From the NCBI GenBank assembly GCA_947846985.1, contig CANTUZ010000025.1, forward strand, positions 18,784,100 to 18,848,099: a stretch of DNA of 64,000 bases. Direction: 5' to 3'. This document shows positions 1 to 10,040 of this stretch, in pieces. The number at the start of each line of letters is the position of its first letter. The first letter of the stretch is position 1. The translations under genes and the position numbers were made by a program. The DNA is from Fratercula arctica. Taxonomy: Eukaryota; Chordata; Aves; Charadriiformes; Alcidae. The notes beneath the pieces were generated by a model, which was not told where the DNA came from, ran no database searches, and saw nothing but the letters and a program-made list of their open reading frames with translations.

Positions 1-1803
1 GTCTCCACTCCATCTGTTATTTAATTGATAGATGGCATCATCCAATCGCAAATGCCAACCAGGTTCATGAGTTTTTGCAAAGCGCTTAACCAATCCATTG
101 GTGCGTTCAACAATCCCATTAGCCTGAGAATAGTAGGGAGTATGAAATACCCATCGAATCCCTTCTTCTTTGGCCCAGTCTTGTACCACCGTAGCGGTAA
201 AGTGTGAACCATTATCCCTTTGGATTTCCTCGGGAAGGGGAAGTGTGCTGAACCACCCTTTTAGGCCTTTTACTGTGTTGCCCCCGGTAGCTGATTTGAA
301 GCTGATGGCCATAGTGAGACCGGAGATAATTTCCACTCCCACTAGGACGGATCTTTTCTCACCTGATGATCTCAAGGGCCCGATATAATCAATCTGCCAT
401 GAATGCCACAATGTTTTCTTGTCCCGAATGTGTAAGGGAGGCGCTTTACTCGGATGATCTTTATTGAGTCGTAGGCGACATTGTGAACAGGCAGTTACTA
501 CTTGTTCGCACAGCTTAGCTGATACAGGCCACCCCCGGGCTAGACCTTCCTGATACAGGTCAGCACGGCCTGTGCGGCCACGCTTAACATGCAGCCATTC
601 GAGTAAGCGTTCCCATTCCTGACCATCATCTACAATATCAATTTGCTGCAGCCGCGTGAGGGTATCTACCTGTTGGTTGAACTGAGCAGTGATCGAGTTC
701 AAACGATCATGGCCTTTTACCCAACCAATGTGCAATGCCCTCTGTCCTCCTATTTCTAACAGTTGCTTCCAACTATCCGTCTCCCAAATTGAGACTCTGT
801 TCACCTGCCAATCATTGGCTGCCCAATGACCTATCCATTCAGTGGCTCCTTTAAAAACAGCATATGAATCAGTGTAAATGTAAGTAGCCCCACGTTGTGC
901 AGCTAGTAGGACAGCTCTGAGTTCCCCTACTTGCACACTACCTTCTCCTGTTTCAGCTGCTCTTTCTCCCGTTGCTACTTCAAGTGCTACGGCCTTGTAT
1001 TTCCACTTATTGTTCTCGCGGTGAGATGACGCATCAGTAAACCACACTCCTGCAAGATCACTGCCTTCCTTCAGAGGAGGTGCTTCTTGGATCGGAGGTG
1101 GTCTGTTTGGTGGTGATTGGAACAATAGGGCACCATCTGTATCCTTCTGGAGCTTGGATACTCTAACACTACCTTCAGAGATTGGCATGATGTCATTAAT
1201 GCCTTCTAAATAAGCATACCACTTTCGAACTGTGGGTTTCTGGGCAATGCCGGCTGGTGGTGCTGTCCCTTTACGGACCACATCTAGGAGGCGGAAAGGT
1301 CCCCGAACGATCACACTCTGTTCCCTCCTTATCTGCTCTGCTCATTGCAATGCTCGCATTAGCGACAGTAAACCCTTCTCAAGGTCTGAATATCTGCTCT
1401 CAGTATCATTAAAGGAGTGAGAGCTAAATTCTAATGGTCTCTCTGGTCCTGCTGGTCCCTTCTGCCATAAGTTACAATGAGAACCATGTTCACTGAACCC
1501 CCACTCTACATGGACAGGGTCAGTTGGATGTATAGGACCAAGTTGTTGGAATAACCTTAGCTCCTTTATTAGCAATTCCAGGGCATTAGTATGTTGTTCA
1601 GTCCACTCCCAGGATTTACCCTTTTTGAGCAAACTATAAAGGGGGCGAGCAATGATGGAAAATCCAGGGATATGTTTACGCCAATAACTTAAAGTTCCCA
1701 GAACTTGCTGTAACTCCTTTGCGCTGGAAGGATTCTGTCCATGTTCTATTTTTTTCAGGGTATCCTGAGGGATGGAAGCAGCTCCCTTAATCCACCAGAC
1801 CCC
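1..1803 (-). pseudogene. RNase H and integrase part of pol, provirus 1, runs off the window
   Basis: After the frameshift the frame continues with one premature TGA at 1341-1339. From 1338 to position 1 it is open for 446 codons and leaves the window without a stop. RNase H carries WFTDAS (near 1045) and YTDSYAV (near 870). Integrase follows: a zinc-binding region with HVKRG and CSQC, where the usual second histidine position appears to hold arginine; then the core domain with WQIDY, RDNGSHF and VERTNG, which is a D,D(35)E triad with 35 residues between the second D and the E. The end of integrase and any env are off-window. Confidence 0.85.
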
Positions 1804-2899
1804 CCAAGAATTTAACTTCCTGTGCAGGTCCCAGACATTTTGAGTCTGGAATTTCCAATCCTAAATCCAGTAATGTTTTTCGGATGTTTTCCATCACGTC
1901 TTTAACACTTTCTTGGTTCTCTCCCCCTATTAGGATGTCATCAATATATTGGTATACCATACATCCCTGTGAAACGGGAATCTCTGATAGCACTTTAGCT
2001 AAAGCATTGTGAGCAATAGTGGGGGAATGCTTGTATCCTTGTGGAAGTCGGTTAAAGGTATATTGGACTCCTTTCCACGTGAATGCAAACCGCGCTTTGT
2101 CTTGCTCAAGGAGGGGAATCATAAAAAACATGTCTTTAACATCTAAGGCAGCCATCCAAGGATGGGCAGCTCCTTGTATCATTGTCACAATTTCCGTGAT
2201 ATTTGGAACCGTGGCGGTCAGGGGTGCAGTGTTGGCGTTTAACTTTCAGTAATCTACTGTGAAACACCATTGCCCCATTGGTTTCTTTACTGGCCACACC
2301 GGTGAATTATAAGGTGAGTGAGTCCTCTTAATGATGCCTCTTTTTTCTAAATCTGATACCACCCCGTCTGCTCCTGCAAGTGCAGCTGCAGGCAGTGGAT
2401 ACTGCCGGACGTTGGTAATTTTAGAGGGAGGCAAAGGTATAGAAGTTCCTAATAGACTCAATTTCACTGTGTCTAATCCTTTTTCGCGTCCTGCAAAACT
2501 CCACACAGTCCCATCTGGAAATTTCCACATCCGCCCACACAGCACATCAAACCCTAGGAGGTTAGTGGGTGCCTCGCGTACTAACACTTCTGCCCTAGTC
2601 ATTCACTGCTCTCCCGGCAACCAGAGGTTAATTTTCGTGGTGGGGCATGTTTTTACCACACCATCAATTCCTGTGAAGTTGACTCTGCGTCAGGTGGGAT
2701 TTATACCTAGAAGTTGTGCTGTTTCGTTAGTAATTGCGGACATTTGGGCTCCGGTGTCGATAATAAAGTTTACCGACATCTTTCGGGGTCCAACAGGAAT
2801 GACAATAACAGGTTTGGATTCTTTATGAGAGAGCCATTGGATCGCTAGTACCCACCGGGCAGGGTGGCTCACTGCCCTCCCCGGGGAATGGAGTTTTTT
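1787..2899 (-). pseudogene. Protease and reverse transcriptase part of pol, provirus 1
   Basis: This frame lies at -1 relative to gag. Protease shows the retroviral aspartic protease motif IDTGAQ at about 2747-2764. Reverse transcriptase follows in the same frame, with motif A in AALDVKDMFF, then LPQGYKHSP and the catalytic YIDD box near 1940. Premature TGA codons lie at 2692-2690, 2605-2603 and 2248-2246. The frame ends at a TAA (1789-1787) because the G run at 1800-1805 (minus strand) has six Gs; removing one base of the run would lead into the downstream RNase H frame. Protease and RT share one frame, so a single -1 shift would have made Gag-Pro-Pol. Confidence 0.85.
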
Positions 2900-4437
2900 G
2901 ACTGGGACTCTGACAAATCAATCAAATTACGCTCCGGTGCAGAAGGCACAATTTTCTCACGACTTGGGGATTCTCTTCTTAGACTTTTTTCCCCAGCCGA
3001 ATTATTCTTTCTAGTTAGAGATTGGACTAGCGTGCGGAGATCTCCTGTAGGGACACCATGCAAGAATTGTCGGGGCACACCTAATTGTAGGGCTTTACGC
3101 CACAACCCATTTCGGTCCTTATCAGGCTTAAACCTTCCCTCCGATTTAGGGTTTTGAGTGTGAGTTCGGACTTAGCGAACTTTCCGGGGGTGTTCGGAGG
3201 ATTTTTCACTAGTTAGATTGGCCCAGCCCATTCGGCACCCATATTGATCTATTTCCTGTACATATTCATTCCAGGTGGGCATGTAGTTACGACGGCTCCG
3301 CCTATGAGCACTCCGAGCATCTCATATGCAATCTTGAGTGTGGACAACAAATGGTTTCAGGCAATCGGGAAGACCACGGATGAGAGGGGCTAATCGATCG
3401 GGGTCAACAGGGGCTGACATTGGGGATTTCCGAAATTCCTCTCTGTTATACATGGCTTGCAGATAAGCTGCTTTCCGCACAGCCGCAAACAGATCAGAGT
3501 AGCCTGTAGCTCTAATCCCTAACGGCTCCCCCCTCTCTCGTGGATCCATACCACCAGCCCAATAGGCAGCTCAAGCAGTTAGGGAGTAATCATGGTCCCC
3601 GGGCATAGTAGTTAAAAACACTCCTGGTCCCCAAGAGTCTCCTGCTTCCTCCTCGCTCAACATAATTCTGTCTCCCCCTTCAGAAGAAACTCACCACACA
3701 TACTCAACAGCTGATTCTTCTGGCCGCCTCAAATATTTCTCCCTTATTTTCGCTAACTCGGTTGGTGTCCACGGAACAGTACGCACAGTGGTGCGGACTT
3801 CATCATCATCATCATCAACCATGGTTTCAGTTTTAATCAGAGGACGTAAAGGAAAGACTTGGGATTTCAAAGCAAAACTCCTTTCCTCCTCGTCTTCTTC
3901 CTCATCCTCACTATTAGACCAAAAATCTCCGGTCAGGGTTCCGGAATTTGGATAACATATTAACTTACGAATTTGTTGGACCTGGGTCGAGGGCTGCATT
4001 TTATCTAAGAGCCCAGTCACCCTTTCCAATAACATTTTAAGTTGGAGATTTTCACTCCCAAGTCGAGCATTTCGGTTTCCTAAACATTCATTCTCACTCA
4101 CAAGCTTATCAACTTGAGTTCTTAATTTTTCTCCTGTCTCCTCCTGAAAAGCTAATGATGACTTCAGCACCTCATTCTCCGATTTCAGTGTTGCATATTC
4201 TACGGCTGAGATCAGATTAGGAGCAGGGGTTTCCCTAGCTTCTTGTTGTGCACAAGATAAACAGGCGCCTAACACCGCACAAATCACACCCTTGCCTTTC
4301 CCCGTTCTAAGCTTTAGTGAAGCTCGACACTCTTCAATACGTTCCACCACTTTCTCTTCATCCTTCCAAAATTTTTGGGCCCACTCCTTCCCAGCCTGGG
4401 AAGGGGCACAACCATATTTTTGCAGCAGTTTATCCAT
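2869..4437 (-). pseudogene. gag of provirus 1, four premature stops
   Basis: A single reading frame runs from the ATG at 4437 to the terminal TGA at 2871-2869, about 522 codons. Premature stops are TGA at 3690-3688, TGA at 3573-3571, TGA at 3324-3322 and TAA at 3174-3172, with no frameshift. The first 249 codons are open. Residues about 80-150 have a leucine/glutamate heptad pattern that looks like a coiled coil, followed by an acidic run (EDEEEDEEE) and a DDDDD run. A region around residue 240 carries WTPTELAKIREKY, a pattern I associate with avian ERV Gag proteins. No CCHC zinc finger is visible near the C-terminus. Gag would form the virion shell; here it cannot be made whole. The 3' end overlaps protease in the -1 frame. 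Confidence 0.8.
2893..2899 (-). promoter_or_regulatory. -1 ribosomal frameshift heptamer A AAA AAC (gag to pro-pol)
   Basis: In the gag frame the codons read TCA AAA AAC, giving the heptamer A AAA AAC in the correct phase, 21 nt before the gag stop codon. The protease frame is exactly -1 relative to gag and is open from the heptamer on. The same heptamer drives gag-pro shifting in MMTV. A GGGCAG/CTGCCC stem can form 15 nt downstream, which is further away than usual, so the stimulatory structure is uncertain. Confidence 0.75.
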
Positions 4438-4441
4438 GGCA

Positions 4442-4459
4442 ATCCTGCCGACTACGCCA
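4442..4459 (-). promoter_or_regulatory. Primer binding site, tRNA-Ser type
   Basis: The minus strand reads TGGCGTAGTCGGCAGGAT, the exact complement of the 3' end of vertebrate tRNA-Ser (AGA/TGA) including CCA. It lies 5 nt inside the 5' LTR and just before the gag start codon at 4437. It primes minus-strand DNA synthesis. Eighteen of eighteen positions match, so the assignment is firm within my recall of that tRNA. Confidence 0.85.
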
Positions 4460-4464
4460 GATTC

Positions 4465-4884
4465 TGTTGCGTGGAAAGGGGCAAAGCGGTTTTGGCAGAA
4501 GATAAACCCCCTTGCGTTCTAACACTCCTCACCGAGGTGGGAGTCTAGGTACATATATCAAACGCACGACAAAGTTATAAACGATACAGCCTGGCTATAA
4601 ACGTAGGAAAGAGATTCTCTAGAGAAATTTCTAAGTTTCCTGAGAAAGCACTCGGTATAATCTAAGTCTTACCCAAAGGCGTCCCTGTGGGGGGGAAGAA
4701 AGGCTCAGCCCGTCGACTGATCCCGGAAGTCAGTGATGGAGTTCTTTGTGATGGTGTCTTCCCTGAGTATCCCCCCTCTCTCGGGCTATTTTTATACTAT
4801 TTGTTATCTTCAAGGTGGAGTTTGAGTGACTTTAGTCATAAATACTTTAATTATGATTGGTGTAAATTTAGTAATTATTCCACA
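4465..4884 (-). repeat. 5' LTR of provirus 1 (family A, internally deleted)
   Basis: The ends on the minus strand are TG...CA (TGTGGAATAA ... CAACA). Its sequence is shared with the solo LTR at 60755-61922, which fixes both ends. Compared with that 1168-bp copy it lacks two blocks, about 290 bp near 4552 and about 455 bp near 4866, leaving 420 bp. The missing block that matches 60840-61131 contains the only clear AATAAA on the sense strand. The host sequence on the right begins CCCAT; the matching duplication would be off-window. Confidence 0.8.
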
Positions 4885-5797
4885 CCCATGGATGGATTTC
4901 ATCCGGTCCCATGGACTTATGCACCTTCAGGTTCCTCAGATGGTCTCGAACCTGATCTTCTCCTACAGTGGGCGGTTCTTCGTTCTCATAGACCCTGCCT
5001 TTGCATCCTGCAACTTGGGTGGTGTGGTTGGAGCCCTTGCCGGTGAAGACCGAGGTGAAAAAGTCATTCAGCACCTCAGTCTCCTCCATGTCCTGGGTGA
5101 CCAGGTCTCCTGTCTCCTTCCTGAGAGGGCCCACATCTTCCCTAGTCTTGCCTTTACCCCTGACGTACTTATAGAAGTTTTTCTTGTTATCCTTGATGCC
5201 CCTAGCCAGATTCAATTCTATCTGGGCTTTAGCTTGCCTAAGCTGGCTCCTGGCCGCTTGGACAGTTTCTCTGTATTCCATCCAGTCTTCCTGTCCTTGC
5301 TTCCACCCTCTGTAGGCCTCCTTTTTGCTTTTGAGCTTGTCCAGGAGCTCCTTGTTCATCCATGCAGGCCTCCTGGCATTTTTGCCTGACTTCTTCTTTC
5401 TTGGGATGCACCGTTCCTGAGCTTGGAGGAGGTGATCCTTGAATACTAACCAGCTTTCTTGGTCCCCTCTTCCCTCCAGTACTTTTTCCCATGTTACCCT
5501 GCCAAGCAGGTCCCTCAAGAGGCCAAAGTCTGCTCTCTTGAAGTCCAGGGTAGTGAGCTTGCTGTGTGCCCTCCTCGCTGCCCGAAGGATCTTGTATTCT
5601 ACCATTTGATGACCACTGCAGCCAAGGCTACCCTTGAGCTTGACACTCGTCACCAGCCCCTCCTTGTTGGTAAGAACAAGGTCCAGCATAGTTCCTCTCC
5701 TTGTTGGCTCCTCTACCATTTGGAGAAGAAAGTTGTCATCGACACATTCCAAGAACTTGGAACAGGGAACACCAAAGTTAAAGTCATCAGTCTGCAC
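4885..5797 (-). mobile_element. CR1 LINE fragment (ORF2: endonuclease end to RT start), cut by provirus 1
   Basis: One open frame of about 300 codons on the minus strand encodes the end of a CR1 ORF2 endonuclease ([19 protein letters not shown] near residues 31-49), the lysine-rich linker ([19 protein letters not shown]) and the start of RT ([10 protein letters not shown]). The RT frame stops where the provirus LTR begins, so the provirus inserted into the LINE or the junction was made by deletion. The 5' end near 5797 is truncated, as is usual for CR1. Its 3' remainder would be beyond position 1. Having no internal stop over 300 codons suggests a fairly young copy. Confidence 0.9.
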
Positions 5798-6799
5798 AAG
5801 GTAAAAGAAACAAGCTCTTTAGACTGGGGACTGAAAAAGTCTCACATACCCAGTGGATTAAGGTCTGAGGAAGACACACACAACACTGATCACCAGACTA
5901 TATATTTTCAATTTAAAGGGGAGCATTGTTATCACTGAAATTGTAGATGGTTTTAACAGAGGAAAAATATCTTCAAAACAAATTTAAGTGAAGCCATCAT
6001 ATATATATATTATATAAAAAAAAGAAAATCTTGATAAATGCTGCAATAATAGGAACTGATACTGTATACAACAATTTATTATGTTCAAGAACTCTCCACA
6101 TCTATTACAGCCACCCCTACCAACATCTGAATTCTAGCTATTCCCACCTATCCTTTGGCAACTAGTCATCCTAGTTGCCTAGTCATCTAGGCTTCCCTCA
6201 AACAATAGAAGGCATTAAATATCTCTAGGATCGTGCACCTCGCTCCATCAACTGTAGAGATACCCTACGTATCTAGACTTAGATAACATTTTCAGAAGCT
6301 GAAATTAGGCAAGATGAATTTTAGCACTGTAACCTAAATTTCTCCCCACAGTTTTTCCTGCATGCTTCTTTCTGGGAAATCTCAGAGCTGCCTCAATCTT
6401 GAACACCTAATTAGGCCTTTCATATTTAGGTCTATCAAGGTTTAAAATAAACTATTGTTTGTCTTTTGGAGTTTCAATTTGGGAGAAATTCTCTAAGAGG
6501 AATAATACTGGGCCCTGCCCAAAACATGGCAAAGCAGCTGGCTGTGCCTCCTCATCTGCTCAATAATTCAGTAGTTGTAGCAAGTAGGCATTCACGGTTC
6601 CTTTTCCGTTTGAAGAGATATACACTAATTTCACTGAATGCTTAGTTTACCAAAATCTGTTATAGACTCTCTTTCCTTGAATCATTATGTCTAGTTGTAA
6701 CATTGCTTATTGAGATGACATGGACTCTAAAGAAATTGCTGGATAAAATTCAAAGAACTTGTCACCTGGTACCAGTCACAGAACTATGCTGCACATGAT
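5798..6799. other. Intronic sequence, nothing recognised
   Basis: AT-rich single-copy-looking sequence with a short AT dinucleotide run near 6000-6022. I see no gene, RNA or clear repeat. Confidence 0.5.
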
Positions 6800-7444
6800 G
6801 ACTCCTTGTGATGTACTTTAAGAAGGTAGAATGTACTTTTAAAAAGGTAAAATGTATTTTAGAAGGTAGAATCTCTCATTAAGTAAGAATAAAGAGCTGT
6901 AAAAAGGTCACAAGGCCCTGTGAAACCAGACACTTGGTATAAACAATAAATGACTTACTAACGAATATACCCTTGAAGAACAGAAGGTTGGTAATAAGGA
7001 ATATCCCACCACAGGAGGCACCGAAACCAGCTGAAAACCAGACAGCTGCTGGATAAGGCATAAAGTCAACAAAGATTTGCAGTAACTGTGGGAAAGGTAA
7101 AGGTGGCAGTGGGATATCGCAACCACCAACTCAATTGGAAACTGAATTAGACTACCCCCCCCATGGTGCCGGAGCGCACGCACATCAATTAAAGGACCTT
7201 TAAATGAAAGTGAGAGACTGTACTAGCCAATAGAAATCATTAAGGTAAGGTACTAACCAGTAATTATAATTAAGGGTGTGTATTTCTGTGTTTTGAACCA
7301 TATAAATATTCCTAAGAGTTTTTAGGCTAGTGTGCTAGCTTTGTGGATTACCACCTAGCACCCATCTCTGCAGAAATGAAATAAATAGATAATACCTCTA
7401 CTTTGTGTGTATATTGGTGTCTGCACACCGGGTAAATGACCCCA
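6800..7444 (+). repeat. LTR-like segment, left end unresolved
   Basis: The right half has LTR order on the plus strand: CATATAAATA near 7299, AAATAAA near 7378, then a GT-rich stretch (TGTGTGTATATTGGTGTCTG) like a polyadenylation downstream element, ending ...ACCCCA at 7444. The left end is not fixed: no clean TG start with a matching target duplication was found. It could instead be part of another repeat. Confidence 0.4.
6811..6870 (+). repeat. Three tandem about 20-bp units
   Basis: Units at 6811-6830, 6831-6851 and 6852-6870 share the pattern ATGTAYTTTTAGAAGGTARA with small changes. Short direct repeats of this kind are common in LTR U3 regions. Confidence 0.65.
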
Positions 7445-9300
7445 CTTTGGAACAATGCTTGTAGGTTAAGAATCTACTAAGATATATCATTTAATAGCTT
7501 TTAAAAAGTATTCTGCATTTGACGGTCAGAAAGCTTATTACCTACAAAGGAAGGCAAATATCTCTGGTCTCTTTTTACAGATGGGAAACAGAAGCAGAGA
7601 GATGGGGCGTACACTAGACTATAAAACAGTATAAAATATGGAAATCAGATAAAAGGCTTAGTTTTTGCCATTAATCAGTAGCAACGTGGCCCCATGTTCC
7701 AGTGTCAGAGCATTAGGAAACTTAGACCAGAAAGGCCTTTACAGATATTTACATTTACTCATGTATTATGCTTGCAATATCTTTCTGACTTCCACTAGCA
7801 TATGCATCAGCTGCCACAATAACATAAGCACTACATTAGATCAGATGAAATAGTGAAGAAAATATATTTTTTTTTAATTTTATTGCATTTATGTCTGTCA
7901 AATGAACTTAACTGAAAGAAGGAAGGACAAAACCTCACCTGCCTTTAATAACTGGCACTTCAGTCATTCTTGTTCACTGCATACTTTGATACTGACTACT
8001 GGGATTGTTAAGTACGTGCCAATGATCTTTGGGAATCACCATTCAGAACTGGCCATTCCCTGCCACAGAACAGATATAAAGATTTGCCAAGAATCCTGAC
8101 CAGGCCAAGAAGCTACCACACTTTGAAAAATACCACCTGGGCATTGAGAAGTGCAGCCAGTATCACAGAGAAGACTAGAGCTGCAGGGGGAAGGCAGCAC
8201 TGCTGTCCTGCTCTAGTGTCTATCCTGCATGGCACCAAAATTGCCTGGGAGACTGCTGCTGACCCATTCCACTGTCTCAGCTGTGGTGCACTGTGTCTGA
8301 TTTCTCCATGTGGTTGATATTGGCTCAGCGTTACTGAGCTTTATTAGAACAGCTAAATTGAATAGTCTTAGACTTCAAAAGCAGTTTGGCTTCCCAGACC
8401 AATTTCCAAATATTGTGCAGCATGGAGAATCCTGAGACAGAATTGAAGACCTGGTGTGGAGAATGACTGCAATACTGGCCAGTTCTGACCTGCACTATGG
8501 GCTTCAACAGATTCCTTCCAGGAAAGACATTTCAAAGTTATTTAAGTGTCCTTGGAACTATAGATACTTTAGCAGTGGCACCAAATGTTAGGGATACTGA
8601 CCCACCTTTTGCTAATGATGATTTAATGATGCCATAAATATGGCATTCCTCATTTCAACTGCAAAAAAGAAGTAGCATGCCATAAATTTCCTCTTGTGTG
8701 AAAAAGCTACAAGAACTCTGCAAGTACCTTAGCACCTGACTGTAAGGCTCAGATGGATTAAATGCTGGTGCTCCCCAGGAACATGTGGCTAGACTGCAGC
8801 TGGACTGTAAATATTTCTGAACCACTGCATATACTGCAGAGATAGCCTACAAGTAAGCCATACTTGTGCAATGCATACAGCAGAAATACCTCCATGACAC
8901 CAAGACGCCCATCTGTAGTTATTCCAACTAAGATGTTTCTAAAAAAAGTGAGTAAACAAAGAAACAACAGATAGTTTTTCAACAGCAAAATTATAAACAA
9001 GGAGAAAAGAGAAGGAAAATAATGATAGCCCCCACTGGCTTTGTGGCCTCCAGCAGCAACTCAGCAAAACACAAGAGCATGGCAGTACCAACATGCAGCT
9101 AATATGATTTAAACATGATGTCACAGACACAAACTACAAAGAAAAATTAAGTCTCCTTTACTCCTTTTCAGACTATGAATTGCTGTACTGGGTCTGGCTA
9201 GGATGGAGTAAGCTTTCTTCATGGCAGCCTGTATGGTGCTATGTTTTTTGATCTGTGACTAAACCAGTGCTGATAATACACCAATGTTTTGGCTACTGCT
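7445..9300. other. Intronic sequence, nothing recognised
   Basis: No gene or mobile element recognised. Open frames here are short and lack known motifs. Confidence 0.5.
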
Positions 9301-10040
9301 TGTTACATCCTAGTCTGACTACGTTGGGCCCAGGAGAGGTTTGCAATGATTTCCAAGTGTGAGATTAAGACACAAATGAAGTCAGATGCCACTCACTGCA
9401 GGTTTATTGTTATTCCCCAGCAACAGTCACTGAGACAAGCAATAGAGTAAAGGCAGAAATAGAGGAAAGGCAGAAAGGAAAAGCAGTATTACAGAGTGTA
9501 GCAAGAGTATAGTCACCACCACAGACCTGACAATATCTCAGAGGTCCTCTGGAATTTCAGCAGCATCCCATTGATCCACAGTTGATGGTAGTAAAAGTCC
9601 CAAATTGTGGTGGATCAACTGCACCAGTTATAGTCCAGGTCAGTCTGTAGCTTGACCAATCAGCACGATGGTGGCCTTTGCCCAGCTAATTGTCATTCGA
9701 CACGGTTGCCATATAAGCTTTTCCTGCCCCCCCCCCCCCCCCCCCCCCCCCGCTGCTTAGGCAGCACTTGGCTCAGCACAGTCATTATGCTTCAGCAAGT
9801 TTGGGGTTAACAGGACAAGTCCAGGCAGGCCCCAGAGTAGGCAGGGTCTGGCCACTCTGATAGTCAAAGGCCTACACCCTTTTCAGCTGATGGCAGTCTT
9901 GGGTGGTGACTAATAAGCAGAAGAATGGGCTGCAGAAGGTACTAAATAGATAGAAGCAAGCTTCTTATTGGCCTGTAAGCCAGTTAGCAGAAGCTTAAGC
10001 AAGCTTTGAGACAATTATTTTGAGGTTCCAGTGTCTCACG
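9301..10040 (-). repeat. Solo LTR, family D
   Basis: The sequence is shared with the copies at 47126-47802 and 49393-50128. On the minus strand it starts CGTGAGACACTGG and ends ...GATGTAACA. The flanks are CTGCT on both sides (9296-9300 and 10041-10045), a 5-bp target duplication. A polyadenylation signal AATAAA lies near the sense 3' end (plus 9405-9412). No internal coding sequence is attached, so it is a solo LTR. Confidence 0.85.
9727..9751 (+). repeat. 25-base C homopolymer
   Basis: An unbroken run of 25 C lies inside the family-D LTR. The two other copies have only a short C run at this point, so it expanded in this copy or is a base-calling artefact. Confidence 0.8.

Larger units (their letters stand above)
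1..4884 (-). mobile_element. Provirus 1: class III-like ERV (tRNA-Ser primer), truncated by the window edge
   Basis: Reading on the minus strand from 4884 to 1 the order is LTR, primer binding site, gag, protease, reverse transcriptase, RNase H, integrase. The 3' LTR lies beyond position 1. The element interrupts a CR1 LINE: the CR1 frame on the right stops exactly at the LTR edge. The primer site matches tRNA-Ser, as in HERV-S-type class III elements, and Gag shows no CCHC zinc knuckle. Coding frames are almost continuous but carry premature stops and a homopolymer frameshift, so the copy is inactive. The class III assignment rests on the spuma/ERVL-like pol motifs and is an inference; a search against Repbase would settle it. 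Confidence 0.85.
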
